This document shows, one piece after another, positions 1 to 8,163 of a stretch of 64,000 nt of DNA. The stretch's first letter is position 1, and every line of letters begins with the position of its first letter. Position numbers and translations under genes: made by a program. The stretch lies in the NCBI RefSeq assembly GCF_032461945.1, contig NZ_JAWCUD010000009.1, forward strand, positions 290,367 through 354,366, read 5' to 3'. The notes under the pieces are model-generated. The model had not been told where the DNA came from. It saw nothing but the letters and a program-made list of their open reading frames with translations, and searched no databases. The DNA is from Paenibacillus_E violae (GTDB lineage: Bacteria; Bacillota; Bacilli; Paenibacillales; NBRC-103111).

Positions 1-385
1 TTTCATCAAGCAATGCTTTTTTCTTGATCCCGTGAATACGCGGGCCATATGCAATATTGTCATAAATGCTCATCGGAAATGGATTTGGACGTTGGAACAC
101 CATACCCACCCGTTTACGCAATGAAACCACATCTGAATCCGGACCATAAATGTTATGGCCGTCTACAGCCACATTTCCCGTAATACGAACACTGTCAATC
201 AAGTCATTCATCCGGTTCAAGGTACGCAGGAACGTGGATTTCCCACAACCTGACGGTCCAATCAATGCTGCGATACTTCCTTTTTCAATCGTTAGATCAA
301 TATCGTGAAGCGCGTGATTTTCTCCGTAGAATAAATTCAATTTATCTGCTTTAATCTTTGTTTTAGTCATAGTTGAAGTCGCCAT
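1..385 (-). CDS. pstB: Phosphate ABC transporter ATP-binding protein PstB (partial, N-terminal part)
   Basis: This is the ATPase that powers high-affinity phosphate import through PstC/PstA at the inner face of the membrane. Only the first ~128 residues are in the window; the gene continues past position 1. I translated it from the minus strand: it starts MATSTMTKTK, has the Walker A motif GPSGCGKST near residue 42, and the PstB-typical stretches LRTLNRMND and VGMVFQRPNPFPMS (Q-loop). The start at 385 follows a purine-rich GGGGGGAAA ribosome site that overlaps the end of pstA, and pstA stops only 2 bases upstream, so translation is probably coupled. A second ATG at 370 is possible. The signature motif and Walker B lie outside the window. 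Confidence 0.95.
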   Translation of the reverse strand, partial: MATSTMTKTKIKADKLNLFYGENHALHDIDLTIEKGSIAALIGPSGCGKSTFLRTLNRMNDLIDSVRITGNVAVDGHNIYGPDSDVVSLRKRVGMVFQRPNPFPMSIYDNIAYGPRIHGIKKKALLDE

Positions 386-387
386 TG

Positions 388-1245
388 TTATTTCCCCCCG
401 GAAAGTCTTTTTTGTAAGATTCGGCTTGGTATGCTGACCAATAGATTAAAGATAAGTACAACGATCAGAAGCAGCGCGGCACTTCCCTTGGCAATGTCTT
501 TCGCATCCGGCACAAGCGCCTCAGCACCTACATACCATAGATGAACGGATAACGTCTCACCCATGTTCAGCGGGTTGAAATCCGGGAAGAAACGGGAAAC
601 CGATAACCCGGCTGTGTAAATAAGAATGGCGGATTCACCTAATGCACGACCTGCAATCAGCGTGATTCCTGTAATCAAACTAGGCAGCGCTGCTGGAATG
701 AGCACTTTACGGATGGCCTGCCATTTGGTTGAACCGAGCGCCAAGCTTGCTTCCCAATAGGACTCCGGAACCGTGCGGATCGATTCTTCCGTAACCCTGA
801 CCATAACAGGCAAATTCAGCAGGGCCACTGTCGCCGCGCCGCCTAGAATGGAAAACTTCAGCCCGAGCAAATTGGCGAAAAGCAAGAATCCGAACAATCC
901 AAAAACGATGGAAGGTACAGAAGACAAAGCTTCAACGGATATACGGACAAGATCCGTAAACCAATTCTTTTGTGCATAAATCGCTAAGTAAATGCCTGAG
1001 AACAATCCGATCGGAATAGAAATCAGGAGAGATAAGATCAGGACGTAGAAAGAGTTGAACAATTGAGGCCCAACGCCCCCGCCAGCTTTAATTTCTTCCG
1101 GCTTTCCGAAGATGAAATGCCAGGACAGATGAGGAATGCCATCCCCTAATATCCGAAAGAGAAACCAAGCCAAAATCCCTATGATCACAATGCCTGAAGC
1201 CCAAAAATATATCGTCGCAATCCGGTCCGTTGATTTACTTGTCAT
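388..1245 (-). CDS. pstA: Phosphate ABC transporter permease PstA
   Basis: Membrane permease that forms the phosphate channel with PstC. The 285-residue protein has an N-terminal membrane helix (about residues 12-30), then a binding-protein-dependent transport domain with five or six helices. The coupling EAA-type loop reads ESYWEASLALGSTKWQAIRK, near residue 165. Length and the C-terminal GSAALLLIVVLIFNLL helix are normal for PstA. Its ATG overlaps the pstC stop by 4 bases, so the two are translationally coupled; pstB follows after 2 bases. Expression should follow the pstS promoter under PhoP control, reduced by the terminator after pstS. Confidence 0.95.
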   Translation of the reverse strand: MTSKSTDRIATIYFWASGIVIIGILAWFLFRILGDGIPHLSWHFIFGKPEEIKAGGGVGPQLFNSFYVLILSLLISIPIGLFSGIYLAIYAQKNWFTDLVRISVEALSSVPSIVFGLFGFLLFANLLGLKFSILGGAATVALLNLPVMVRVTEESIRTVPESYWEASLALGSTKWQAIRKVLIPAALPSLITGITLIAGRALGESAILIYTAGLSVSRFFPDFNPLNMGETLSVHLWYVGAEALVPDAKDIAKGSAALLLIVVLIFNLLVSIPSRILQKRLSGGK

Positions 1246-2180
1246 TTCACTTCACTCCTTTTTGCAACAATACGAATGATAATAATTAAGGATAAGGAGA
1301 TCACAAGTAAAAGCAGCGCCATCATGTACAACGCATTATTCCATGTTGATCCGTAATTTGTATTCCCCATGTCTTTCACGATGGCTGTTGTTAATACCGT
1401 TGTGGAATCCAGCAACGATTTAGGCATTTGAGGCGAGTTACCAATCACCATAAACACAGCCATGGTTTCTCCAATTGCGCGGCCCATCCCAAGAATGATT
1501 GCCGTTAAAATACCCGGTCTAGCTGCTGGCAGAAGCACGCGCCACATCGTTTGCCAGCGTGTTGCTCCAAGCGCTAAAGATGCTTCTTCCAAACGGCTGG
1601 GAAGTGCGCGAATAGCGTCCTCCGATATGGAAAGAATAGTTGGTAGAATCATAATCGCTAATATGATAGAAGCAGGCAGAATACCGTAAGCGACATCGCC
1701 GGTTATTTTACCGATGGCAGGAACAATGACCGTCATCCCGATCAAACCGTAGACAACCGAAGGAATCCCTACGAATAAATCAGTCGCTGGACGCATGATT
1801 TCGCGCATCCATTTTGGAGCAATTTTTGCCATGAATAACGCGCCGGACAAAGCCAGCGGTACTGAGAAGACTACAGAAACGAGCGTCATCAACAAGGTGC
1901 TGTATAAGAAAGGAAACGCTCCGAATTTATTCGAACCTGGTGTCCAGTCCGTCGAGAAGAAAAACTCCAAAGGACTTACTCCCTGAAACGTTTTGATCCC
2001 TTGCATACCTACGAAAACAATGATAGAGAAAATAATCGCCGATACAAGAGCAGCACTAAGGACAAATACCCATCGCATGATGCTGTCTTGTCTATGTTGT
2101 CCTCGGGTCCATTTGGAAACAATTGGACGGCTTTTGCTGTCTGAACTCGCATTTGATAGTTTGTCTGCTACGGAATTCAC
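1242..2180 (-). CDS. pstC: Phosphate ABC transporter permease PstC
   Basis: Partner permease of PstA in high-affinity phosphate uptake. The 312 residues begin with a charged cytoplasmic tail of ~35 residues, followed by a first helix (VFVLSAALVSAIIFSIIVFV) and a permease domain. The EAA loop reads LEEASLALGATRWQTMWRV, near residue 198, and PATDLFVGIPSVVYGLIG is family-typical. It lies ~180 bases downstream of pstS, separated by a hairpin. That hairpin likely lets much less transcript into pstCAB than into pstS, as is usual where a binding protein is needed in excess over its permease. Confidence 0.95.
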   Translation of the reverse strand: MNSVADKLSNASSDSKSRPIVSKWTRGQHRQDSIMRWVFVLSAALVSAIIFSIIVFVGMQGIKTFQGVSPLEFFFSTDWTPGSNKFGAFPFLYSTLLMTLVSVVFSVPLALSGALFMAKIAPKWMREIMRPATDLFVGIPSVVYGLIGMTVIVPAIGKITGDVAYGILPASIILAIMILPTILSISEDAIRALPSRLEEASLALGATRWQTMWRVLLPAARPGILTAIILGMGRAIGETMAVFMVIGNSPQMPKSLLDSTTVLTTAIVKDMGNTNYGSTWNNALYMMALLLLVISLSLIIIIRIVAKRSEVK

Positions 2181-2314
2181 TGGGTTAATCCCCCTTTATT
2201 TAATACCACATGCCCTAACATGTCATACAATTATGATAGGACATGAATGTCATTGCATCGTTAATGAATTGTAAAGGCAATGTAAAAGTTTATTAATTTG
2301 TCCTCTCTCACACG

Positions 2315-2350
2315 GCAAAAAGAGCGCCCGCATGATGCGAACGCCCTAGA
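2315..2350 (-). terminator. Leaky terminator between pstS and pstC
   Basis: Read on the minus strand, GCGTTCGC and GCGGGCGC form an 8-bp stem with two G-U pairs around the loop ATCAT, followed by TCTTTTTG. It sits 13 bases after the pstS stop and before pstC, so it probably trims read-through rather than ending the operon. Confidence 0.7.
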
Positions 2351-2362
2351 TGAGAGAACTAA

Positions 2363-3298
2363 TTATTTTTTAAGCAAATCAGCAGGCAAGAATTTCAAGT
2401 CACGAACTTGTTTACCTTGGAATTCTTTTGTGGACATATATTCGATGAAAGCTTTAGCTGGATCTTTTGCTTCACCTTTTGTATACATGTGCTCAACACC
2501 AAACAGTTTGTAAGTTCCGTTTTTGATGTTTTCTTCGGAGAAAGCTACGCCGTCAATTTTCAAAGCTTTAACAGTATCATCGATGTAAGGAGTATCTACA
2601 TAACCGATGGAACCGGATTGACCAACAACAGCTGTTTTCATAGCACCGCTGTTTTCTTGTGTAATACCGTCTTTAGTGAAGTCTTTACCATCAAGAATGA
2701 TAGTTTTTACAAGCGTACGGGAACCGGAGCTATCTGGACGGTGTACAAGAACGATTTTCGCATCGTTACCGCCAACATCTTTCCAGTTTGTAATTTTACC
2801 CATGTAAATATCAGCTGCTTGTTGTTTTGTTACGTTGTCTACTTTAACATCTTTGTTAACGATGAATGCGAATGGAGCAATTGCTACTTGGTGGTCAACA
2901 AGACCTTTATCTTTATATTCAGCGCCTGGCTCAACGTCGGAGTTACCGATATCGGAAGTACCATCAGCTACGTTTTTAATTCCTGTTCCTGAACCACCAG
3001 CTGTAACGTTGATCGTTACTTTTGGGTTCTTTTCCATGAACTCAGTTGCTGCCTGCTTAACTAATGGAAGCAATGCGCTTGAACCGGAAGCCGTGATTGT
3101 ACCGCTAAGTTCTGTTTTAGGTGTATCAGAAGGCTTTGCAGACGCTGTAGCAGCTGTTGTTGCAGCAGGTGTAGCGGAAGCGCCATTTGTTTTTGTTTCT
3201 GTTTTTGCTCCGCATCCAACCAATGACCCCATCATTAATACCGCGGATAGTGTTAATGTAATTCCTTTTTTCGACATGAACTTGAACATAGTCAGCAT
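2363..3298 (-). CDS. pstS: Phosphate-binding lipoprotein PstS
   Basis: Extracytoplasmic phosphate receptor that feeds PstCA. The 311-residue precursor has a basic, hydrophobic signal peptide ending in the lipobox LVGC (Cys near residue 29), then an Ala/Thr/Ser-rich linker typical of cell-surface lipoproteins. The mature domain carries ITASGSSALLPLV, GGSGTGIKNVADGTSDIGNSD and HRPDSSGSR, which supply phosphate ligands in PstS-like proteins. The first ATG (3298) is only 2 bases from AAGGAGG; the ATG at 3289 has longer spacing and may be the real start. The promoter region holds 11-bp-phased PhoP-like boxes. Confidence 0.95.
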   Translation of the reverse strand: MLTMFKFMSKKGITLTLSAVLMMGSLVGCGAKTETKTNGASATPAATTAATASAKPSDTPKTELSGTITASGSSALLPLVKQAATEFMEKNPKVTINVTAGGSGTGIKNVADGTSDIGNSDVEPGAEYKDKGLVDHQVAIAPFAFIVNKDVKVDNVTKQQAADIYMGKITNWKDVGGNDAKIVLVHRPDSSGSRTLVKTIILDGKDFTKDGITQENSGAMKTAVVGQSGSIGYVDTPYIDDTVKALKIDGVAFSEENIKNGTYKLFGVEHMYTKGEAKDPAKAFIEYMSTKEFQGKQVRDLKFLPADLLKK

Positions 3299-3380
3299 GT
3301 CCTCCTTTTATTTTATGTTGCTTCTCTGGTTAGTTTCGATTTCCTTGTTTGTCCCTCGCAACTAACTTACAAATACATCG

Positions 3381-3430
3381 TAACAATCGAATGTAAAATC
3401 CAAACCCATGAAACGTAAACGTAATGTAAA
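3381..3430 (-). promoter_or_regulatory. PhoP-box array for pstS
   Basis: On the minus strand the hexamers TTTACA (3430-3425), TTTACG (3419-3414), TTTACA (3397-3392) and the weaker TTGTTA (3386-3381) all fall on one 11-bp register, with the slot at 3403 degenerate. Hexamers of this type spaced by 5 bases are the known binding pattern of the response regulator PhoP in Bacillus. A possible -10 (TACGAT, 3382-3377) abuts the last box. Confidence 0.7.
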
Positions 3431-3469
3431 ACTTTTTCATAGGACTTTTGATAGAGTTGTATGGTTAAT

Positions 3470-3486
3470 TTTACATCTTATTTACA
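3470..3486 (+). promoter_or_regulatory. PhoP-box pair upstream of the chemoreceptor gene
   Basis: Two perfect TTTACA hexamers (3470-3475 and 3481-3486) separated by 5 bases lie on the plus strand, pointing at the methyl-accepting protein gene. They sit ~92 bases before its GTG start and ~45 bases before an AT-rich stretch (TATATTTATAAG) that could be the -10 region. Spacing and sequence match the pstS-side boxes. Confidence 0.55.
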
Positions 3487-3577
3487 CAGTTCGACGCTTT
3501 AGTTAATAGAAGTCTCCTATATTTATAAGTAGAAACAAGAAACGCGTCATATCTTGTCTATTTATGGGGGGATGAAT

Positions 3578-5569
3578 GTGAGCCGATTATTTTTCTTCAA
3601 CATGACTATGCGTACCAAATTAATCGTCAGTTTCAGTGGGGTGCTCTTGATTTTTCTGGCTGTCGCTTATTTCAATCTTCATCAGGTTAGTCAAATCAAA
3701 CAACATATGAATGATCAGAATGACAAGGTCGAGCTCAAAGTGATGGCTTTGGAATTAAAGGAAATGGTCCAAGACATGAACATTATTGCTTCTGGATTGG
3801 AGATTTCGAAGAAACCCGAATACATATTTAAATACAATGCCAAACGCCAGCCTTTCAATGATTATATAAAAAAAATAGGAGATACCGCCGCTACGCCTGA
3901 TCAGCTAAAATGGCGCAGCCAGTTAATCCAAGCCTCCGTTGACTACATTAATAACTTTGATTCTGCCGCTAAAATGATTCAAGTTAATAATGGTACGAGC
4001 ACTAAGGATTTAGAAATCAACCTGATGTATCTCTACAATGAGTCTCAGGATCTGAAAAATGTGATCTTTGATCTAGTCGATAAGTTCTACGTGACCTATG
4101 CGGAGTCAGCTGATCAAGCCATCGTTTCCTCCACCAAAGCTTTGGACAGCACGAGTCTGGTTATGATGTACGCATCTATCGTTGTGCTTGTGATTACGGT
4201 TTTGATCGCTTTCTTCTTAATTCGTTCATTTATCCGCCCGATTCAAAAACTGCAAAAAGCCGTTTCGCTTATCGCGGCAGGAGATTTAACACATACGATC
4301 AATGCCACATCCAAAGATGAGCTGGGTCAACTCAGCCAAAGCTTCGATCATATGATCCGCCAGGTGCGTCATATGCTTTACGCTACGAAGCAAATCGCCT
4401 CTTCCTTAAGCGATCACTCGCATGAATTTCATCGTTTCTCCCAGCTTACGGCTTCCGCAAACACGGACATCTTGAAAGCGATCCATGAAATTTCACACGG
4501 GGCCGACGAGCAAGCCATTCAAACTGAGTCCAGCTCCCTGATCATTACAGAGCTGGAGGCAGAGATTCGGGACATTACCGCCTATACGTATGAAATGATA
4601 AAAGCGAGTGATGAAGCCGCAGCCGGTACGCTGCAAGGCACAGGTTATGTTCGTGCGCTGAAGGTTTCGTCCGAACAGTCGCAAGAGGTGCTGCATAAAG
4701 TTGATGCAGCCATGCAGACCTTAGCCGCCAGCTCGAAGCAGATTGGCGCCATCACACGTTCGATTACGGAGATATCGACGCAAACGAACGTCCTGGCCCT
4801 GAACGCTGCGATTGAAGCGGCTAGGGCTGGCGTGCACGGCCGCGGCTTCTCCGTGATCGCCGATGAGGTTCGTCAGCTGTCGCAGCAGACGAACGATTCG
4901 TCCAAGACGATCAGCGGCATTACACAGGTGCTGCAGAAACAAATCCAAGAGCTGCAAAGCTCTCTCTTGGAAGCAAAAGATTCTGCGGTTACCCAGAATC
5001 ATCGTGTTGCAGACACGCTCAGCTCTTTCGAGAGCATCGAGCATTCCATGACCGGCATCAAGGAGCAGATTGAGCACATTCATTTGAAAATCGAACAAGC
5101 GCGTTCCAAGAACGATCAGCTTGTTGGCTCCGTTCAGTTCGTGGCGGCAATTGCCCAAGAAACAGCGGCTGGCGTGGAGGAAGTCAACTCCACTTCCATC
5201 CAGCAGGATGCGTCCATCCGCCGCATTGCGGAAGAGTCCGATGACATTCTCGCATTGGCAGACCGATTATTCACAGAAATCAGCAAGTTCCAGATCATTG
5301 AAACCGGTGAAGAAATGGCGAATGGTCAGGATAGTTCAGATACGGATCATACTCCTGGCGATGAAGGTACTGAATGTCATAGTGATACTGACGTTGATAC
5401 TGACGGTGACGGACACAGCCATGAGCAAATTGAGACAGACTTCACAGTGACTAAAGAGGATGAAAACACTTTATCAAACTATGCCGATCATGCGAAGGAA
5501 GCTGAAACCGATACAAAGACAGCGGAAGCAAATTCGAAGGATAAAAAAGAGCCTGTACTTATTGGATAA
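3578..5569 (+). CDS. Methyl-accepting chemotaxis protein with acidic C-terminal tail
   Basis: Membrane chemoreceptor that signals to CheA/CheW. I place the start at GTG 3578, 6 bases after GGGGGG; the longer frame from TTG 3554 would run through that ribosome site. The 663-residue product has one N-terminal helix (~residues 12-32), an extracellular helical sensor of ~165 residues with no recognised domain, a second helix (LVMMYASIVVLVITVLIAFF, ~200-219), a HAMP domain beginning IRPIQKLQKAV, and a cytoplasmic signalling domain with the hairpin core QTNVLALNAAIEAARAG. The last ~85 residues are rich in Asp, Glu, His and Thr, unlike ordinary receptor tails. PhoP-like boxes upstream suggest phosphate control (inference). 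The ligand is unknown. Confidence 0.93.
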   Translation: MSRLFFFNMTMRTKLIVSFSGVLLIFLAVAYFNLHQVSQIKQHMNDQNDKVELKVMALELKEMVQDMNIIASGLEISKKPEYIFKYNAKRQPFNDYIKKIGDTAATPDQLKWRSQLIQASVDYINNFDSAAKMIQVNNGTSTKDLEINLMYLYNESQDLKNVIFDLVDKFYVTYAESADQAIVSSTKALDSTSLVMMYASIVVLVITVLIAFFLIRSFIRPIQKLQKAVSLIAAGDLTHTINATSKDELGQLSQSFDHMIRQVRHMLYATKQIASSLSDHSHEFHRFSQLTASANTDILKAIHEISHGADEQAIQTESSSLIITELEAEIRDITAYTYEMIKASDEAAAGTLQGTGYVRALKVSSEQSQEVLHKVDAAMQTLAASSKQIGAITRSITEISTQTNVLALNAAIEAARAGVHGRGFSVIADEVRQLSQQTNDSSKTISGITQVLQKQIQELQSSLLEAKDSAVTQNHRVADTLSSFESIEHSMTGIKEQIEHIHLKIEQARSKNDQLVGSVQFVAAIAQETAAGVEEVNSTSIQQDASIRRIAEESDDILALADRLFTEISKFQIIETGEEMANGQDSSDTDHTPGDEGTECHSDTDVDTDGDGHSHEQIETDFTVTKEDENTLSNYADHAKEAETDTKTAEANSKDKKEPVLIG

Positions 5570-5586
5570 TCTAAAAAGTTGAAAAA

Positions 5587-5637
5587 AGAGGTTCTCCCCC
5601 GGTCACACGATGACTTTTGGGAGAACCTCTTTTTACT
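5587..5637. terminator. Bidirectional terminator
   Basis: Perfect 11-bp stem GAGGTTCTCCC / GGGAGAACCTC (5588-5598 with 5619-5629), flanked by A-rich sequence on the left and TTTTTA on the right. It can end the chemoreceptor transcript and the convergent metallo-hydrolase transcript. Confidence 0.9.
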
Positions 5638-5668
5638 TTGTGCAGATTCACGGAGCCTGTCCAAAGCG

Positions 5669-6508
5669 CTAATGCACGAAACGCCCTTCCTCCGGCCTTG
5701 CAACTTCATCGAAATGGTCAGCCAAGTACGCTAATTGACTTGTCAGTTCCTCCCCGCGCATCGGTGTGCCATGCCCGGTCACAGCCAAGCTCGGGCGAAG
5801 GTCATTCAATTTCTTGACGGAGGATGCCGCGCCCTCCCAATCGGTCGTAAAATACTTCGGCGGACCGCTGATTTCCTGCGTCTGGAGTAGCACGCGGTAG
5901 AGCGACTCCTGTTTTACGGTGACAAAAGCATCGCCAGCGAGTAAGGAGCGGTCTTTTTCCCGGAAAAGCGAAATATGGCCTGGCGAATGGCCCGGTGTAT
6001 GCATCCATTGCCATTCAGGCAGACCGGGAATGGAGCCATCGGCCTGTAACGCCTTTACATGATTCCCGAGATTGATGCCGTGATTCGGAAACAGCGGAGA
6101 AAGCTCACTCATGAGTCCCCCGTTCACGGTTGAATCCCCTTCGGGGTAATTCGCTTTTCCTGTTAAATACGGGATTTCCTGCTCGTGCGCGTAAACAGGC
6201 ACATCCCAATGTTCAAGCAGTTCCGTAAGAGCACCGACATGATCAAAATGCCCGTGAGTCAAAATAATGCCCTGCGGCTTCGTCATTGTCCCAAAACGAT
6301 CCTCCGCCAACTGAATGATGTTGTCTGCGGAATGCGGCATCCCGGCGTCGACCAGAAACCATGTCTTCGATTTACTTGTTGGATTGCCGATCAAACATAT
6401 ATTAACGAACTGAATACAGTAGCAATAAATATCTATGCTCACTTCGTGACCTTCCCCGCTTGATACCGTGGTTAACGGGATATGTGTATGCTCATAGGTG
6501 GACTCCAA
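5669..6508 (-). CDS. Metallo-beta-lactamase-fold hydrolase
   Basis: Cytoplasmic metal-dependent hydrolase of the glyoxalase II/lactamase superfamily. The metal site is clear: THGHFDH near residue 105, HTPGHSPGH near residue 190, GDAF near residue 214, and a final GHG near residue 265. Start is TTG at 6508, chosen because AAAAGGAG lies 8 bases upstream. The 279-residue length is ordinary for the family. The substrate cannot be told from sequence, and the neighbours give no functional hint: it stands alone between two strong terminators. Confidence 0.88.
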   Translation of the reverse strand: MESTYEHTHIPLTTVSSGEGHEVSIDIYCYCIQFVNICLIGNPTSKSKTWFLVDAGMPHSADNIIQLAEDRFGTMTKPQGIILTHGHFDHVGALTELLEHWDVPVYAHEQEIPYLTGKANYPEGDSTVNGGLMSELSPLFPNHGINLGNHVKALQADGSIPGLPEWQWMHTPGHSPGHISLFREKDRSLLAGDAFVTVKQESLYRVLLQTQEISGPPKYFTTDWEGAASSVKKLNDLRPSLAVTGHGTPMRGEELTSQLAYLADHFDEVARPEEGRFVH

Positions 6509-6577
6509 TTGTCTTGCTCCTTTTCAGGTGGATTTCTATTATCATCTCCTTTAGCGATTCGGATTATCTGAACAATC

Positions 6578-6624
6578 ATAAGAAAGACCAACCTGCTTAG
6601 CGTTTAGCGCAGGTTGGTCTTTTT
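6578..6624. terminator. Bidirectional terminator
   Basis: The 13-bp inverted repeat AAGACCAACCTGC / GCAGGTTGGTCTT flanks a short loop, with TTTTTG on the plus strand and TTTCTT on the minus strand. It ends the CNNM/CorC gene transcript. Confidence 0.88.
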
Positions 6625-6626
6625 GT

Positions 6627-7922
6627 TTAAACTTTTTGCGGAAGCTTTCTAATAATTTCGATCTTCCGGATGCGGTTGGCATCCCTCTCCCGAACGATAA
6701 AGGTCAAATCCTCATAATCCCATGGCTCGCCTTTTTCCAGTTCAGGTTGCTTACTATACAGCCACCCGCCAATCGAATCAACTTCCTCATGATCCAGTTT
6801 CGTTTCAAGATAATGATTGACTTCATTAACGAGCGCGGTTCCTTTGATCAAGAATCGATTGGCATCCAGCGTTTCAATATCGCGCTTCTCATCCTTATCA
6901 AATTCATCACGAATCTCACCGACAATCTCCTCAAGGATGTCCTCAATGGTGATTAAGCCGGCCGTACCACCGTACTCATCCAATAGCAGCGCGATATGCA
7001 CCTGTTCTTGCTGCATTTTCTTCAAGAGCTGCTTAATGGGCATGACATCAGGCACAGTCATAACAGGCTGCAGTAACGAGGTAAAATCACAATTAGGATT
7101 GTTATCATAACTTAAGAAAAACTGTTTGGTATTCACGATACCAATAATATGATCTTTATTCTCTTTGGCAACAGGAAAACGGGTATATTGTTCTCGCTTA
7201 ATGATCTCCAAATTCTCTTTCAACGGTTTGTTCGCGTATAAGCAGACCATGTCGGTCCGCGGAACCATGATTTCACGAGCTAACAACTCATCAAATGTAA
7301 AAATTCGATCCGTGTAGCCGTATTCTGTTTTATTAATTTTGCCGCTTTGGTAACTTTCCTGCAGAATAAGGCGAATTTCTTCTTCGGAGTGAGCTTCTTC
7401 ATGTTCGCTGGCTGGCTTCATTCCGAGCAATTTGATCATGCCATTCGCAGACCCGTTCAGCAGCCAAATGAATGGATACATGATTTTGTGAAAAACAACA
7501 ATGATCGGTGCTGTTAGCACTGCGATTTGCTCAGCTTTTTGAATCGCAAGCGACTTTGGCGCAAGTTCACCAAGAACAACATGCAGGTATGTCATCAAAA
7601 CAAAGGCGATACCAAAAGATAAAATGTGTGACAAGCTGTCACTCAAGGTTAATAGTTCGAATAAGGGGTGCAGCAATTTCTCTACCGTCGGCTCTCCTAA
7701 CCAACCAAGACCGAGCGCTGTGATCGTAATCCCCAGTTGGCAGGCGGATAAATAAGCATCTAGATTTGTTGTTACTTTCTGTACGGCAAGCGCATTCTTA
7801 TTACCTTCAAGTACCATTTGTTCAACCCGGCTGGGGCGAAGCTTAATGATTGCAAATTCGGTAGCCACGAAAAAAGCGGTTAATAATATGAGTAAAGCAA
7901 TTAAAAATAAATTCAACAACAT
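6627..7922 (-). CDS. CNNM/CorC-family membrane protein (hemolysin-like, putative Mg2+ exporter)
   Basis: The 431-residue protein has the standard three-part family layout: a DUF21 (CNNM) membrane domain with helices in residues ~1-160 (including VVLGELAPKSLA), a CBS-domain pair (~residues 205-330, starting ARE-IMVPRTDMV) and a C-terminal CorC/HlyC domain (~345-425). Bacillus relatives of this type are linked to Mg2+ efflux and tolerance; that role is inferred here. The gene is monocistronic. An AGTTCTTATGAACT palindrome lies just upstream, matching one in the promoter of the divergent DUF1836 gene, so both may share a regulator. Confidence 0.9.
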   Translation of the reverse strand: MLLNLFLIALLILLTAFFVATEFAIIKLRPSRVEQMVLEGNKNALAVQKVTTNLDAYLSACQLGITITALGLGWLGEPTVEKLLHPLFELLTLSDSLSHILSFGIAFVLMTYLHVVLGELAPKSLAIQKAEQIAVLTAPIIVVFHKIMYPFIWLLNGSANGMIKLLGMKPASEHEEAHSEEEIRLILQESYQSGKINKTEYGYTDRIFTFDELLAREIMVPRTDMVCLYANKPLKENLEIIKREQYTRFPVAKENKDHIIGIVNTKQFFLSYDNNPNCDFTSLLQPVMTVPDVMPIKQLLKKMQQEQVHIALLLDEYGGTAGLITIEDILEEIVGEIRDEFDKDEKRDIETLDANRFLIKGTALVNEVNHYLETKLDHEEVDSIGGWLYSKQPELEKGEPWDYEDLTFIVRERDANRIRKIEIIRKLPQKV

Positions 7923-7961
7923 GGCAACTCATCCTTTGCGAAATGAATTATTCTTATAAAC

Positions 7962-7975
7962 AGTTCTTATGAACT
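7962..7975. promoter_or_regulatory. Putative operator copy 1 (AGTTCTTATGAACT)
   Basis: Near-perfect palindrome with arms AGTTC and GAACT, 40 bases before the CNNM/CorC start. On the minus strand it directly follows AT-rich -10-like sequence (7978-7993). It differs by one base from the palindrome over the divergent gene's start site at 8122-8135. Confidence 0.5.
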
Positions 7976-8091
7976 ATTCTAATATAATATAATGAAACAG
8001 ACAAAGTTTGTTTTAAGCCATAATCGATTATTTTTCACTTTATTGGGGGAAATCGTTTGCAGATGCCGTCCTTCTCATGAAATCTTTCCTT

Positions 8092-8135
8092 TTGACATGG
8101 CCTTAACCGTATTTTATTATAAGTTCATATGAACT
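8092..8135 (+). promoter_or_regulatory. SigA promoter with palindromic operator for the DUF1836 gene
   Basis: TTGACA (8092-8097), a 17-bp spacer and TATTAT (8115-8120) make a near-consensus vegetative promoter. The perfect 14-bp palindrome AGTTCATATGAACT (8122-8135) lies exactly where transcription should begin, a classic repressor position. The same motif recurs before the divergent CNNM gene. Confidence 0.72.
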
Positions 8136-8163
8136 GTTCAATCACAGACGAGGTGATGTCAAT

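Noticed and set aside
2408..2992. 194-residue plus-strand frame opposite pstS
   Set aside because: Antisense to a complete PstS with lipobox and ligand motifs; no homology recognised.
3554..3577. TTG start for the chemoreceptor 8 codons upstream
   Set aside because: The extension would translate through the GGGGGG ribosome site; GTG 3578 has proper spacing.
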